A stretch of DNA of 64,000 nt from contig OU744450.1 of the NCBI GenBank assembly GCA_916610825.1, forward strand, positions 4,800,578-4,864,577. Direction: 5' to 3'. Under the pieces are notes generated by a model. It was not told the origin of the DNA, searched no databases, and worked only from the letters and a program-made list of their open reading frames with translations. Shown here piece by piece: positions 33,883 through 45,389 of the stretch; within the stretch, counting starts at the first letter, position 1; each line of letters opens with the position of its first letter. The position numbers were made by a program, and so were the translations under genes. Source of the stretch: Haliclystus octoradiatus (Eukaryota; Cnidaria; Staurozoa; Stauromedusae; Haliclystidae).

Positions 33883-34106
33883 TTGTAAAACGTTGTCTTA
33901 CTGATTGAACATAGGGCTCAATGCAAAATATAGCAGAGCTTAAATAATAATAGTCAGAGAATCAGACAGTCATGTCTGCTACTTGAAGTTTCACGCCGAG
34001 GCGATCTTTTTTTATCTGTTTTTTATCATTGAATAGATTGCCTGATGATCGCCTCGGCGTGAAACTTCAAGTAGCAAACATGACTGTCTGATTCTCTGAC
34101 TATTAT
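33883..34106 (+). mobile_element. Fold-back ribozyme element with 15-bp target duplication
   Basis: Flanked by exact 15-bp copies of TAATAATAATATCAT (33868-33882 and 34107-34121). It is inserted inside a CAGAGCC-type MITE (33693-34213) whose two halves continue on either side. It contains the family head (GGGCTCAATGC) and inverted arms. A target duplication this long fits retrotransposition better than a cut-and-paste transposon. Confidence 0.82.
34038..34077 (+). ncRNA. Hammerhead ribozyme motif, UUGC/GCAA type
   Basis: UUGC (34038-34041), CUGAUGA (34042-34048), helix II CGCC/GGCG, GAAA (34061-34064), helix III ACU-UCA-AGU, A34073, GCAA (34074-34077). The left arm lacks the CUGAUGA box. Confidence 0.75.
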
Positions 34107-34374
34107 TAATAATAATATCATGAATTCGAAAAACGTTTTGTTTAAAAGCAAAACCTCGTTTTCAATGGAATGAAAATGGCGATTTTCGTTCTCAAATCTT
34201 ATAAAGAGATGGCTATGGTCATATCCACAGGGCTTAACTGGTCTGAAACATTACTTCTTAAGTTTATAGTACCCAGATGTAATAATCACATAAACATACC
34301 ATGAGAGGCTTTGCCTCATCTTTGTCTCAATTTTATATTATGCTCTGTGTTAACAAACATTAAGCACTTTCACA

Positions 34375-34555
34375 TACAGTCAAACCTGTTATAACGGTCA
34401 CCTCTATAAAGCGGCAACCTGTCTATAGTGGTCACTCTTGCAATGTCTAAAATAGTATTTTATATTGAATCAAACCTGTATGTAAAGGTCACCTGTGTAT
34501 AATGGTCAATTTATCTACCTCTCGTAGCTGGCTGTTATATACAGGTTCCACTGTT
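34375..34555 (-). mobile_element. TACAGT MITE
   Basis: Complete, inverse orientation, following a fragment (34314-34374) of the 5205-5560 element tail. Confidence 0.8.
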
Positions 34556-34591
34556 TATGTATTTTATCTCATATTACATTATTAAACATAC

Positions 34592-34731
34592 CATGATATA
34601 GCTAAAATCTCAGCAGATATATCTTCACAGTCTTCTGCTATATGTAATAGCCAATCAGTAAGATATTCAACAAGTTTATTTCGAAATTTCATTTCTTGTT
34701 TGAAAGATAATTCATTCTTACGACACATGAT
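34592..34731 (-). CDS. NF1: NF1 exon 22
   Basis: 140 nt, phase 0 in, 2 nt out. LSFKQEMKFRNKLVEYLTDW is almost identical to human LSFCQEMKFRNKMVEYLTDW. Confidence 0.97.
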
Positions 34732-34958
34732 CTGTACAAGGGATAAAATAGAAACAAAGTAGAAATCATTTTAAGGGACGATTTGATTATTAAATCGTTA
34801 TTGGATATAGTCTACAACTATAAAAATAAAGTCTAACAATACTGCAAAAATATTCCAGTATGTACACATATTGCGGTCATCAATAGGAATTCTTTGTAAA
34901 AATCAATTAAATAAAGTTGAACAATTGATTTGATTTGTCCAACAACATGATTACTTAC

Positions 34959-35031
34959 ACTTTCAACAAGTTGGCATAATTTCGCTTTGATTACCAATGA
35001 CTGGACTGTTATCGGCAGATTTCTGATATAT
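34959..35031 (-). CDS. NF1: NF1 exon 21
   Basis: 73 nt, 1 nt in, phase 0 out. VIKAKLCQLVES matches human QIKTKLCQLVEV. Confidence 0.94.
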
Positions 35032-35148
35032 CTGTAAAGAAAATATGCAAAAATCATAAGAACGTTTAGATCTTCTAAGTAGGCAATAGAAATCATTTTA
35101 GATCCAATCCCTTTTTTCATCAGCGACATTTTGGTCCAACACCACTCT

Positions 35149-36024
35149 GAAGGCATTTTTCACCAAGAAATAATTCCAAAGTTGAAAACAAAATGAAGCT
35201 TTTTTCACCTTGAATTGTATCACATATGTTAAGATAGTCTGGGGGATTATTCCCACTTTAATGAATGACAAAAACAAGGTACATTAACCATTGTACATAT
35301 GGAGCTGTTAGTATCTTTAATTGAAATTACAAAATAGCGAGAATGGGTGTGTCAAATTAGCAGCAAATGCTGCGACAAAATTTTCAAGAGCATTGTATTC
35401 AAATAATGATGGTGTTTTTCCAAATCATCAAACTTATACTGAAAGAAAATTTACTGGTACAAGCAAAAGCCTCTCGTAAAATAGCATGAAATTTGATAAT
35501 GAAAATTTTGTTCGAAAGTCGAAAAATTCATAATTCATAAAATTCAAACTCATATTTTTGGTCTGAAAAGCAAGATAGAATAATGTTTACCAATGACCCA
35601 ATGTTCAATAAAACGAATTCCACTAGGAGTAAGTTCAGTCTAAAGCACAGTTTGCAAACAATAGCATTACTGCATGCACAAATTTCAAACCATCAAAAAT
35701 TGGTACATTTGGAAGAAATAGTTTATCTGAATCAATGAACATCAAAGCAAGTCCTAATCAATAACATACAATTTCCATGAATTTTGAAAGGAAAAGATAT
35801 GGTTGCGAGAAAATATAAATTTCAAAGCAATTGAAGGCATTTTTCACCAACAAATAATTCCCAAGTTGAAAACAAAATGAAGATTTTTCACCTTGGATTG
35901 TACCACATATGAAAAGATCTGGGGGTTTATTCCCACTGCAATGAATTACAAAAACGAGGTACATTAACTATTGTACATGTAGAGCTGTTAGTATCTGTAA
36001 TTTAAATTACAAAAGATATGGTTG
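35149..36024. repeat. Direct duplication of ~190 bp within an intron
   Basis: 35149-35345 and 35834-36024 match at most positions (GAAGGCATTTTTCACCAA start, AGAGCTGTTAGTATCT near the end). Unrelated sequence lies between. Confidence 0.75.
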
Positions 36025-36176
36025 CAAGCAAAATTAAATGTCGTAGAACACAACAAATGTAACATTCATTCATAACATTCGCAAATATAACATGTATTTT
36101 CTTTGTATAGTCTGTCTGCATCACAGCCTTTTGATATTGTTGACCAATAAAAAATCAAAATGTTATAATTATTTAC

Positions 36177-36316
36177 CTGATAAGAAACAGAAGCACTTCA
36201 TCCACAGGGAATTCATCAAGAATATTTGTTACGCTTTCAGCTTTGTTATCCAGAATGCATTTTAATACATAAATTATTTGTTCAATATAAAGTGTATGCG
36301 GCTCTTTAATACGAGG
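36177..36316 (-). CDS. NF1: NF1 exon 20
   Basis: 140 nt, phase 0 in, 2 nt out. LYIEQIIYVLKCILDN aligns with human QFVEQTIAIMKNLLDN. Confidence 0.93.
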
Positions 36317-36424
36317 CTATTTGAAAAAAGTAGAGAAAAAAAGTTAAGATAGGTAGAGAGAGTATTTCCATAAAGTGTCATTTTTAATTTAAAGTAAGAC
36401 ATGGAAATATAAATATTGAAATTA

Positions 36425-36625
36425 AGAGATAGTAGTATAGACAGTCACATTATAGGAATTTGCCGTCCCTCTTACGCCTTACATATTTGTTACACAAAGA
36501 ACGCCACAAAACACGGTCAGACATAGCTGACAAAGAAACTTTTAAATAACACAATTCACGATACAAAACATTATGAAAAGATACTACTCTACCATAGCCC
36601 CGTCGAAGCATCAAATTAAGAGATA
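36425..36625 (-). repeat. Repeat with conserved open frame (copy 3)
   Basis: YLKVSLSAMSDRVLWRSLC matches copy 1. Confidence 0.6.
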
Positions 36626-37314
36626 GAGATTGAAAAATAAACAAACTTATTAAACATGTGATTAATTGTACACATGGGCCTATTTTTATATTATAACATC
36701 AATCTGTATTTTCATCTGTGTGTTTCATCATCTGTATATCTATCTGTGTTTGGTATGTGACTCTTTTCTATTTCTATTATTATTATTTATTATTATTTTA
36801 TTATTTATTATTTACAACGTATAAGATATTTCTATTTTATAAATCAAATATTAAACACTATTTTGTGCAATATGGGATATATAAACACTTGGGTTGCTAT
36901 GAGGCACTCAGAAAGCTTCAGAAAATCCCTGCTGCAGTGACAATTGATTGTCTTACACCTTCTTCGTGCCTCATGAAGAAAATATGTATATAAATAATAT
37001 TCTGATCTTCTCAACAACTGGGTTTTGTTGCTGAAATTCTCACGATTTTTAAAATTGATAATCTGTTAGCATTCCCCTGAAATGTGAGGTTAATTGCTTC
37101 TTACTTGAAGCTTATGTGGGCTTGCTATGTTGCTATCCTCCTTAGAACCAACTGCCTATAATCTTATTAGGGATTAAACCAAAGACGCTGCAGGAGGGTT
37201 CATGTTATACAACTGCTAGTAGAAACCAAAGATCAGACTTGAAGTCTTGAACACTATACTAATGATATAATGTTGATTGATGAATAGATATGGCCACTAT
37301 AATGGGTTTGACTG

Positions 37315-37626
37315 TACAGTGAAACCTGCATATAACAATCAGCTACGAGAGGTAGGTAAATTGACCACTATAGACAGGTGGCCTTTATATACAGGTTTGA
37401 TTCAATAGAAAATACTATCTTAGACATTGCAAGAGTGACCACTATAGACAGGTGGCCTTCATATACAGGTTTGATTCATTAGAAAATACTATCTTAGACA
37501 TTGCAAGAGTGACCACTATAGACAGGTGGCCTTTATATACAGGTTTGATTCAATAGAAAATACTATTTGAGGCATCGCAAGAGTGACCACTATAGACAGG
37601 TGATCGTTATAACAGGTTTGACTGTA
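37315..37626 (+). mobile_element. TACAGT MITE with internal triplication
   Basis: A 74-bp internal unit is present three times in tandem (starting 37375, 37449, 37523; the next boundary is 37597). Confidence 0.88.
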
Positions 37627-37649
37627 TATATACTGTATATATAAAATAC

Positions 37650-37821
37650 CTGTCCAATACTATGAAAAAATCCTTCAATACGTGTTTTGCATGATATAAA
37701 AAACAATGGATAGAGTACAGGAGATAAATCTAGTCCAAGGCATTCTTTGACTGTACTTCGTATTTGCAAAGATGTGTGTTCATTGTTACATACTAGGAGG
37801 TCTTCAAGCTCAGATAGAAAT
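37650..37821 (-). CDS. NF1: NF1 exon 19
   Basis: 172 nt, 1 nt in, phase 0 out. LGLDLSPVLYPLFF matches human VGLELSPALYPMLF. MITE copies lie 23 bp past its donor and 27 bp before its acceptor. Confidence 0.95.
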
Positions 37822-37848
37822 CTAAAAAAATATATAGAAAATAAGCTA

Positions 37849-38029
37849 TACAGTGAAACCTGTATATAACGGCCAACTAAGAGAGGTAGATAAAGTGACC
37901 ACTATAGATAGGTGGCCTTTATATACAGGTTTGATTCAATAGAAAATACTATTTTAGACATTGAAAGAGTGACCACTATAGACAGGTGGCCGCTGTATAG
38001 AGGTGACCGTTATAACAGGCTTGACTGTA
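37849..38029 (+). mobile_element. TACAGT MITE, complete
   Basis: About 181 bp, both ends intact, 27 bp from NF1 exon 19. Confidence 0.88.
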
Positions 38030-38462
38030 TTGAAAAGAATTAAATATAATGAAAAGATATATTGAAACAACATCATTCGAATTAAAACTAATTTGTAACA
38101 AATCTCTTAGACATTGCCTAGCATTTATAATGGTTAGCTATGACTCCCTATGAGACCTGCAATTAAACATTATGCACATGGGGAAATATCAGCATTCAGC
38201 TAAATTTTGCATAAATTCAATGAGTTCATGAATTCTACACAAACACTTTAAAATCAGTCCATGAACCGTTTATGACAAATCTCACATAGAAAAAGTACAT
38301 GGAGCGTTCATGATCTGTCCATAAACTGTTCATGAGTGTTAAATGGCCTGTTCTTTGTGAATTGTCCCTAAAAAATGGGTCATTTGACATTCACAAACTG
38401 TTTTTCAGGGGTTTATTTTAGTTTGTAAAACTGCTAATCATTGTGTGTGATAACAAACTTAC

Positions 38463-38534
38463 TTGGTAATTGGATATTCTATTGCGATGATTTTAGCATC
38501 AGCCGTAGCGTTATTAGGGTGTGTTTGGCAATCA
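38463..38534 (-). CDS. NF1: NF1 exon 18
   Basis: 72 nt, 1 nt in, 2 nt out. The peptide DCQTHPNNATADAKII lies where human has the variable Ser-rich linker before MDRLLSLMVC. Supported by splice sites and phase. Confidence 0.78.
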
Positions 38535-40357
38535 CTGTAATAGATACAAAAGAAACATGCAATTATTTATACCACAGTAGGCATCAGTTTCAATAACAAG
38601 AATAGAATACCAAAAAAATTAATAAAAAATAGCAAATTCATTTTTAAGTTTACGTGAAATTTCATTGATTCGTTAAGCTCTCATGTGCGCAATAATAGCT
38701 CTTGTGTTCAGGGGTTGACAAAACATTGTTCAATACCTGCGACTGCATAATTTTCCCTCAAAAGTGCCTGGAAATATTTTACTAAACTGTCCTGATATGT
38801 ACATGGAGTAACTAGTTTCATCCTTGTGCTGCAAATCTTATTCGGATTTATTAATAAACTTTATGAATGTTTCATAGATTCCTAAATAATACTTTTAAGC
38901 TTTAGAAAAGTGTGCTTGCAGGCATTCTATTGTTCAATAATTTTGCCTGTGCCTGCCGATCCCATTTGTCCCAACATTTTCCAGTAGCAGTAATGTAATT
39001 GTGTGGAAGGACCCTTACGGGTCCTTCCATAGGATACTCTCATAATCCATAGTCCAATTCCGAAGCATATCTCTCTATTAAACACGATTAACCAACTTTA
39101 TTTGATGAAAAACTTCGTTTGACTGCCATGTTTTCAATTAAAATTATGCTTGCGTACAAAAATCAGTAATTTAACTTCATTATAAGAATGTCACACTGAT
39201 CAATATATGCCCACAAAGTTATGACCTGATAAGTATTTAGTAAAATGACTGTTCACAGACTGGGTTGACCTGATATAGCTTGATTGAAGTGATCACAATG
39301 TATTTATGTATTTATTGATGCAGAGCACACGATCCCCGAGACACGATCTCTGAAATGCTAGCTGGTGATGTCAGTGTTCTCTAATCTTATCAGCCCCACC
39401 ACCCCATAGAATTGTGGTCTTTTCAGGGAGGCTTTAAGCAGGATTGTCAAGAATAAAATTAACGTTGAATTAAACAAACGCAAAGAAAGAAAGAAACAGC
39501 ACAGATCTTTTCCCATCCGTCAGGAAGCTCTTCGAACCCCAGAAAGTATTTTACTGTCAATAGATAGTGTCAAACATGCAGGTCAGTAGGCAAAACTCTC
39601 TAGTGAAAAGCCCATTTTCTCATAACCGCCTTTGCAGCAAGAAATCACTATCGGCCTAACAGAACGATTCCATACTTAGGCAGAAACAATCTCGTCTAAT
39701 GGTGATTGAAAGCATTACTTCCTTATGCATAAAATAATTAAGCTGGACGAATTTAACAGAGCATAACACAGTAAATAAGAAACAACAATAGGTGCAATCA
39801 GCAGGCAAACATAATAGACATTAGACAATCATAATAGCGGCACGAACGACCATTCACGAATACAACTTTGAGTAAGACAACAATGAGGATAACAATTAAC
39901 AACCATTGTGTAAACGTGACAGCGCTACAACTACGTGCCCTGAGGCACAACATACCAGCGAGCGGACAAAATCGCAAGACCATGTGACTGTAAAAAAGCG
40001 TAAAAGACAAAAGAGTGAAACAAAGGGTATTACAGAAAAGGTCGAGTTTAAAAATTCATATAAAATTAAATACTTGATTGATCTTGATAAAAACAGAATC
40101 ACGATGCTAATAAGTAGTGGAACATTCTAGCGACACAGACAGCATCTTTGTAAAGCGCGCAGGAGAAACTATCGGCTGAAATTTGGGTCTCCAATATCCT
40201 TGGTTCAATTTTGACTCCGTACGCGCGGATCTGGGCTGGCGGTCGCGGCCGCTTAGCGACCGCATGCATGAGCTCGGAGCTCCGCCCCTCGCTTCGCTCG
40301 GGCCTCTAGCCCTGTGTATATTAATAGCTTAGGATAAATATAAATGAACTGATTTAC
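38535..40357. other. Long intron between NF1 exons 17 and 18
   Basis: 1.8 kb, the longest intron found. It holds a small GGAAGGACCC hairpin (39006-39029) and a GC-rich palindromic tract (40216-40315). Otherwise I see nothing recognisable. Short frames near 39800-40130 show no domain. Confidence 0.6.
40216..40315. repeat. GC-rich palindromic tract
   Basis: Contains GCGGTCGC / GCGACCGC (40239-40246, 40256-40263), GAGCTC twice, and CCTCGCTTCGCTCGG. Base composition differs sharply from all the rest of the window. Confidence 0.7.
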
Positions 40358-40467
40358 CCATTAACTTCGGTTAGTCCATTCACTTTCTCGTCAGTTTTTA
40401 GAGGAGTACAAATACCAGCCAAAGAACAAAGAAAACCAGTCATGTTTGTCCATTCCGATATGTACAC
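40358..40467 (-). CDS. NF1: NF1 exon 17
   Basis: 110 nt, phase 0 in, 2 nt out. EWTNMTGFLCSLAG matches human EWINMTGFLCALGG. A short GC-rich palindromic tract lies about 40 bp past its donor, inside the following intron. Confidence 0.95.
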
Positions 40468-40532
40468 CTGTAAAACATACCAAATACATTACATCAACAG
40501 GGTAATCGAGTTATATAGAAATTGAGACAATA

Positions 40533-40825
40533 TTGCCATACGGAAGACGCTCATTCCCCTTTCCTATCTCTGGAGTAGTGGCTCTTTTTGCTAAGATCAG
40601 TAATGAGCGTAAAATCTTAGAATCTCATGGAAATAGGACTTGATTGTTAGGGCGCTGCGGAGCGCCTCATATACTCATGATGCAATTCCCTCTAATCTAT
40701 CCCAGTTGCCATCAGTTCTAAGATGGCACTGCACTCATTTGATGTTTTAGTTAAATCCAAGGCTGAGTTGACATTTGGTTGATTTGAAATTCCAGTCTAC
40801 TAGATAATCTGACACAAAGCAGAGT
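40533..40825 (-). mobile_element. tRNA-headed SINE (GGATTAGCTCAGATG type), diverged
   Basis: Body similar to 15395-15742; head decayed. Confidence 0.6.
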
Positions 40826-40965
40826 TCAAATTACATTATTATTTGTCATAAGCTAGCTGGTGTATTATAGCTTCCCAGGTGTTCCATGGGGGTTAGTGGA
40901 CTGTGATGTCCATTGGCTGGTGCATAACTTTTCTATGTCACATTGAATTATTGGTAAATGTTTAC

Positions 40966-41124
40966 CTCAAGGACTTCACCAGTAACACTATTCTGTGGTG
41001 TCATTACTGATTTTCTAAACGTATTTGACTTTCTAGTTGTATCAATCACAGGAAATTCTTCTCTTGGATACGACGTTAAGGCTTTAGTTAAATGTTTCCA
41101 TCTTACCATTGTTACTTCAAAAGC
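40966..41124 (-). CDS. NF1: NF1 exon 16
   Basis: 159 nt, phase 0 on both sides. MVRWKHLTKALTSYP matches human HAKWEQATKLILNYP. The linker after it is rich in Ser, Thr and Arg, as in human. Confidence 0.9.
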
Positions 41125-41416
41125 CTGGGGAGAAAAAATACTATCAAACTAACAAACGCCATAAAGGGTAGCACATTAACGGGGGTGAGGGACATGATTA
41201 TCAAAATGGTAAACACACTTTTAGTATAAGAATAAAATGTTAGATATAAATAAAGCAATTTCCTTGTTTTACCATCCTTCCGATTAACAAATGTCTTGTA
41301 CTTTGTAAAAAAATGTATGAGCTAACATACAATTTATATATTTATTTATTCTAAATATTTTTAGAGGAAAAAAACTTCAGGAAATTGCTGTTATTAACAA
41401 TTATCCAGTGGTTTCA

Positions 41417-41891
41417 AGCTACGGCTTAATGACTTTTTTTTCGTAGCCCAACACACGCCAACTCTGATTTTTTTTAATGTTGGCCAAAATAAAAAGTCAT
41501 TTAGTCACCCCAAAATTGCGTTGGGCTGAATCGGGATGAGTTGGTGTGTGTTGGACTACGAAAAATAGCAGTTATGATGATCAAAAATTTGGCCAACGAA
41601 GCCCAACTATCTATTGTTCTCAACCTTTTTCGAAGCTGTTGGCCAAATCAAAAAAGTCATTTAGCCGCTTTGGCCAACTCAGGCCAATACAGCTTTGATC
41701 AGCAAAATACGAGGCTTCAGCAATTGGTTTGAAATGGCGTAATTCGACTCAGGCCCCAAGAATCGGTGAGTTGTTGGCCAAATATGAAAAAGTCATTTAG
41801 CCACGTCTTATTTTATTTTGCCAACACACATTTATTTTGGCCACTGAGTTGGCGTGTTTGGGCTACGAAAAAAGTCATTTAGCCATAGCTT
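41417..41891. mobile_element. 475-bp MITE with repeated AGTCATTTAG words
   Basis: Ends AGCTACGGCTTAATGAC and GTCATTTAGCCATAGCT are inverted repeats that continue through CGTAGCCCAACACACGCCAA. Inside, GGCCAA plus AAAAAGTCATTTAG recurs at least four times. Confidence 0.75.
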
Positions 41892-42213
41892 TAGATTTAT
41901 AGTTTTTTATTTCGATTTTGATTTCTATGTACATATCTTTTTTCTTTTTTTTACATATATTAAAAGTGATTTCAATTGTTATAAAATTAAGAGCTAATTT
42001 CCGTATATCGATTTGTTGTTAATTAAAAAGTTTGGCTCCTGACATTTCTTCGATATTCAGTATTTATATATTTTTTTAATGGTGTTATAGGGCTTATTAC
42101 TTAGACATAACTGCCTATATCGAAGTTGGTTATGTAACTACTGTATGTGTTAAACAGACGGGAATAAAAAAATATATATCTTGGCAATTCCAAAATAAAC
42201 TGATTTCAATTAC

Positions 42214-42290
42214 CTGTAAATTTCCAGATGTTTGAACGTCTACACATCTTAAAACAGCCATAATCTGTTTTTGAAGGGCTGTGCGGCCCA
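42214..42290 (-). CDS. NF1: NF1 exon 15
   Basis: 77 nt, 2 nt in, phase 0 out. GRTALQKQIMAVLR matches human GRAALQKRVMALLR. Confidence 0.95.
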
Positions 42291-43149
42291 CTAAAGAAAA
42301 GGAAATCAGATGTCTGTGATAGATAATATGATTGAGGTAAGGTAAGAAATGAAGAAAGTATATCAGTATCAGAAATTGATGAGAGCATTAACTCAATCTT
42401 TTTACCAATGAAAAATTCGGTGAATAACAATATTAAAAACTAATTTCATAGCAGGGTAGTGCCGATGTGGAATGCGTTATATGAAGAAGTGTAATGGAAA
42501 GCTCATTGTATACATTCAAATTTTGTCTTTCAAATGTAGATTTATCGCCTTATAGTAAATGTTATTAGGTCATTATGCTGCTCATATAGAGTTAGTTTTG
42601 ATACATATCTGTGTTTCCCTGCCTCTATTATATGTGATAACTATATATAACTCTTCTGCATTGCTGCTTTGAAAGTGGGCAGAGTTGGATTGGGAAGATC
42701 TATGGGGAGATCCCTCAAGAAAATAGTACTTACAACTTGAAGCCGCAAAGACCATAGCATGAAAGAGTACATTTTGTTTTGAAACGAAGAGTAAAAAATT
42801 AAATACAAAAGAAAAGGATATATAAATACAGATTTAAGCACGGGGATTAAAATGATACTACTTTTATATAGTTTAATCGGTGAGTTTCTAGAGTACATAC
42901 GTTTGAAGCAACTCTCTTTTATATGTTGAGATCATTGTAATAATGATAAATAAATCAAATCCAAAGGATATAGCAAGAACGATATATTGACTGAGACTGA
43001 ATATCACATAGAGTGAAGTTTGGACAGACTTTGGTCACTGTAAAGCCGTACAGGTAGATGTAAATAAATAACAGCTCTAAGTAGCTTTTATGTGATGTAG
43101 ATGGGTGTGTTGTTTTATGCAAGGAATTGATTACCTTTTGAGGATTCAG

Positions 43150-43328
43150 TATTTGACAAAAGGTTTTACTGTTAAACCTTCCTGAAACTTACAAAGTTTT
43201 CTTTTGAATTTTTTGTTGCAAGTTTGATCTATAAATCAGAAATGTATCAATTTTCTTCTGGATTTGCACTAGCCTCCTGGGATCTAGGTTACCCTGACAG
43301 ATATGGTTTACTTTTGGCAGATCCTGCT
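43150..43328 (-). mobile_element. hAT-type MITE, old copy
   Basis: Inverse orientation relative to 7741-7915; ends decayed. Further old pieces of the same family lie at 18895-19030, 29374-29528, 51455-51595 and 11298-11466. Confidence 0.6.
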
Positions 43329-43380
43329 TGAGGTTAACAATTGATCATTGAGATTATGGGAAATAAACATTTCATATTAC

Positions 43381-43567
43381 CTGTACTGATCTTGTGAACA
43401 CCCTCTGCCATTCTGTAATACACAGTTTGAAGTGGTGATGGATAGATTGTACTTAATCCTGATGCAGTTTCTAGAAGGCATGCTTCTTCGTATAACAAAG
43501 CGAAACAATCAACAGCTAACATCACTTGATCAATTTCTGAGCTCCAAAGTGAAGTCAAAAATACCAC
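43381..43567 (-). CDS. NF1: NF1 exon 14
   Basis: 187 nt, phase 0 in, 1 nt out. MLAVDCFALLYEEA matches human LVAMSCFRHLCEEA. Confidence 0.94.
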
Positions 43568-43977
43568 CTAGAAATAGAATAGCATCAACAAAGACTCATT
43601 TTAGCAATCAGTAGTTGAGTTAATTATACATCAATTCATAATTTAACTAACAATTTCTAGTATTTCTACGTTAATTTACAGTTTTGCATTACATTTTATT
43701 ATCAATTTGTACATATTACCTTAAGTCCATATTTGCATATAGGATAGAACAGTAATGAATATCATTGTATATTTATAACATATTATGTTTATTATACAAT
43801 CATCGTAATATACAGATTTTTCTGCCACTGCGAAAAGCTGTAGTCAAAAAAGTTCAAAATTCACACGTAAAAGTTGAAAGTTGAAGTATGGTATATAACA
43901 TGTTATTGTTAAATTGAAACGTGGAAATGCCCCCAGCTAAGCAGGGGCTGTGAATAAATGATAATGAAATAGCTCAC

Positions 43978-44037
43978 CTCAAGTTTGCTAAGAGCTTCAT
44001 AACAGATTGGAATATGAGTCCCAATGGTAGCATGCTC
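43978..44037 (-). CDS. NF1: NF1 exon 13
   Basis: 60 nt, phase 0 on both sides. IPICYEALSKLE matches human PPICRQAQTKLE. The human stretch of roughly 40 residues just before this is much shorter here. Confidence 0.9.
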
Positions 44038-44125
44038 CTAGAATATATTTAAAAGAAAATCATGGTATAGATGTTATATTTTTCTAATCTCGTAAATTGT
44101 GGTGACAAAGATATGCAGACTGGTA

Positions 44126-44229
44126 CCCCTGCAAAAAACAGTTTAGGAGTTCTTGAACAGTTCATGAACAGTTCATAAAAATTTGGGGCCATTCAACGAT
44201 CATCAACTCCTGAACTGTTTTCACAGGGG
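44126..44229. mobile_element. TTCATGAAC-rich MITE
   Basis: Ends CCCCTGCAAAAAACAGTT / AACTGTTTTCACAGGGG. Confidence 0.75.
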
Positions 44230-45057
44230 TAGCTAAGTGGCAGAGAGTTTGCACATCCGTGCGGAAGGCTGCCGCTTAACTCCCCGTCGGTACACAAGTG
44301 TTGTTTGTATTTGTCTTCAAATGTCTTCATTGGAGACTACATTCAATTTAGTTGAAGTTAGAAAATTTTCTTATTAATTGTAGTAGTTAGGAAGTGTCCT
44401 GGGTACCAGACACTGCGTGGGTGCAATGATACCAATACTGTAGACAAGGAAAGATTTATTTCATCCTGGTTTGTAAACGCTAGCTGCCTTACGCTGTTTC
44501 ACTAGTACTCTTATAATTTCGCTATTACGCTTATTGCATAAGCAAAGCTAATACGCCTCAGTTAGCTAGAAATAACCCAGATGTAAGCCTTAATTTCCCC
44601 TCCCACCCAGACCCTATTTGATTAATATTTCTAATTTATTTATTTTATCTAAGTTTATTATTTTGTAATTTTTCACTGATTATCAGTGTGACTGATGCTT
44701 CAGGTGGTGACAGGATCGCTAGCTGGTCTAACGCAAATCTTAATTATACGCTCCCACCATCCAAGCACCAAACGCCAAATCCATCAATATGTCCTCCAAT
44801 AAACAGGTACAGGGTGAATATTAACTTATCATGTAGTTACCTGAAATAAAATATTATATTTCTAACATATAAAAGAGAGTTACATCAAACGTATGTATCC
44901 TAATAACTCTCCGAATTCTCAGTGAACATGTTTGGCAGTAATATCATTTGAACCACCACGTTTTGTTTTTATTTGGTTTTCTGTTTAATGCTTGTTTTAT
45001 ATGCTATCAGAAAAGATTGCTGGCAAAGTATCTCCACATTGATCTCCCCAATCCAAT

Positions 45058-45201
45058 TGGCTACCTGTCTTTAGTGGTCACTCTTTCAATGTCTAAAATA
45101 GTATTTTCTATTGAATTAACCCTGTATATGAAGGGCACCTGTCTATAGTGGTCAATTTATCTACCTCTCATAGCTGGCTGTTATATAAAGATTTTACTGT
45201 A
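45058..45201 (-). mobile_element. TACAGT MITE, one end lost
   Basis: Right end TTTTACTGTA present, left end replaced by unrelated DNA. A more decayed relative lies at 47290-47444. Confidence 0.7.
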
Positions 45202-45265
45202 TCAGATTATCAATAAGATAATGATGTTCATTGTTCAAGATTGATTAAATAGCAGTGGAACCTAC

Positions 45266-45389
45266 CTTATTTTTCATTACAAACGCAACTCGACATTTCA
45301 ATATTTCTTGTAACCACTTCATCATTTTTAACTGATTGACAGATTTTTCACTCATCAATCGATCAGCCACATGGTATAGAACATTCGAA
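45266..45389 (-). CDS. NF1: NF1 exon 12
   Basis: 124 nt, 1 nt completes the split Ser codon, phase 0 out. MMKWLQEILKCR and VMKNK match human ILKWLREILICR and LLKNK. Confidence 0.95.

Larger units (their letters stand above)
33693..34213. mobile_element. CAGAGCC MITE hosting a ribozyme element
   Basis: MITE halves 33693-33882 and 34107-34213 surround the 33883-34106 insert. Confidence 0.8.

Noticed and set aside
37375-37602. Regularly spaced repeats as a CRISPR array
   Set aside because: The 74-bp units are tandem copies inside a MITE with no spacers, in an animal intron.
39006-39029. GGAAGGACCC hairpin as a bacterial-type terminator
   Set aside because: No T run and no bacterial gene context; it is a short intronic palindrome.
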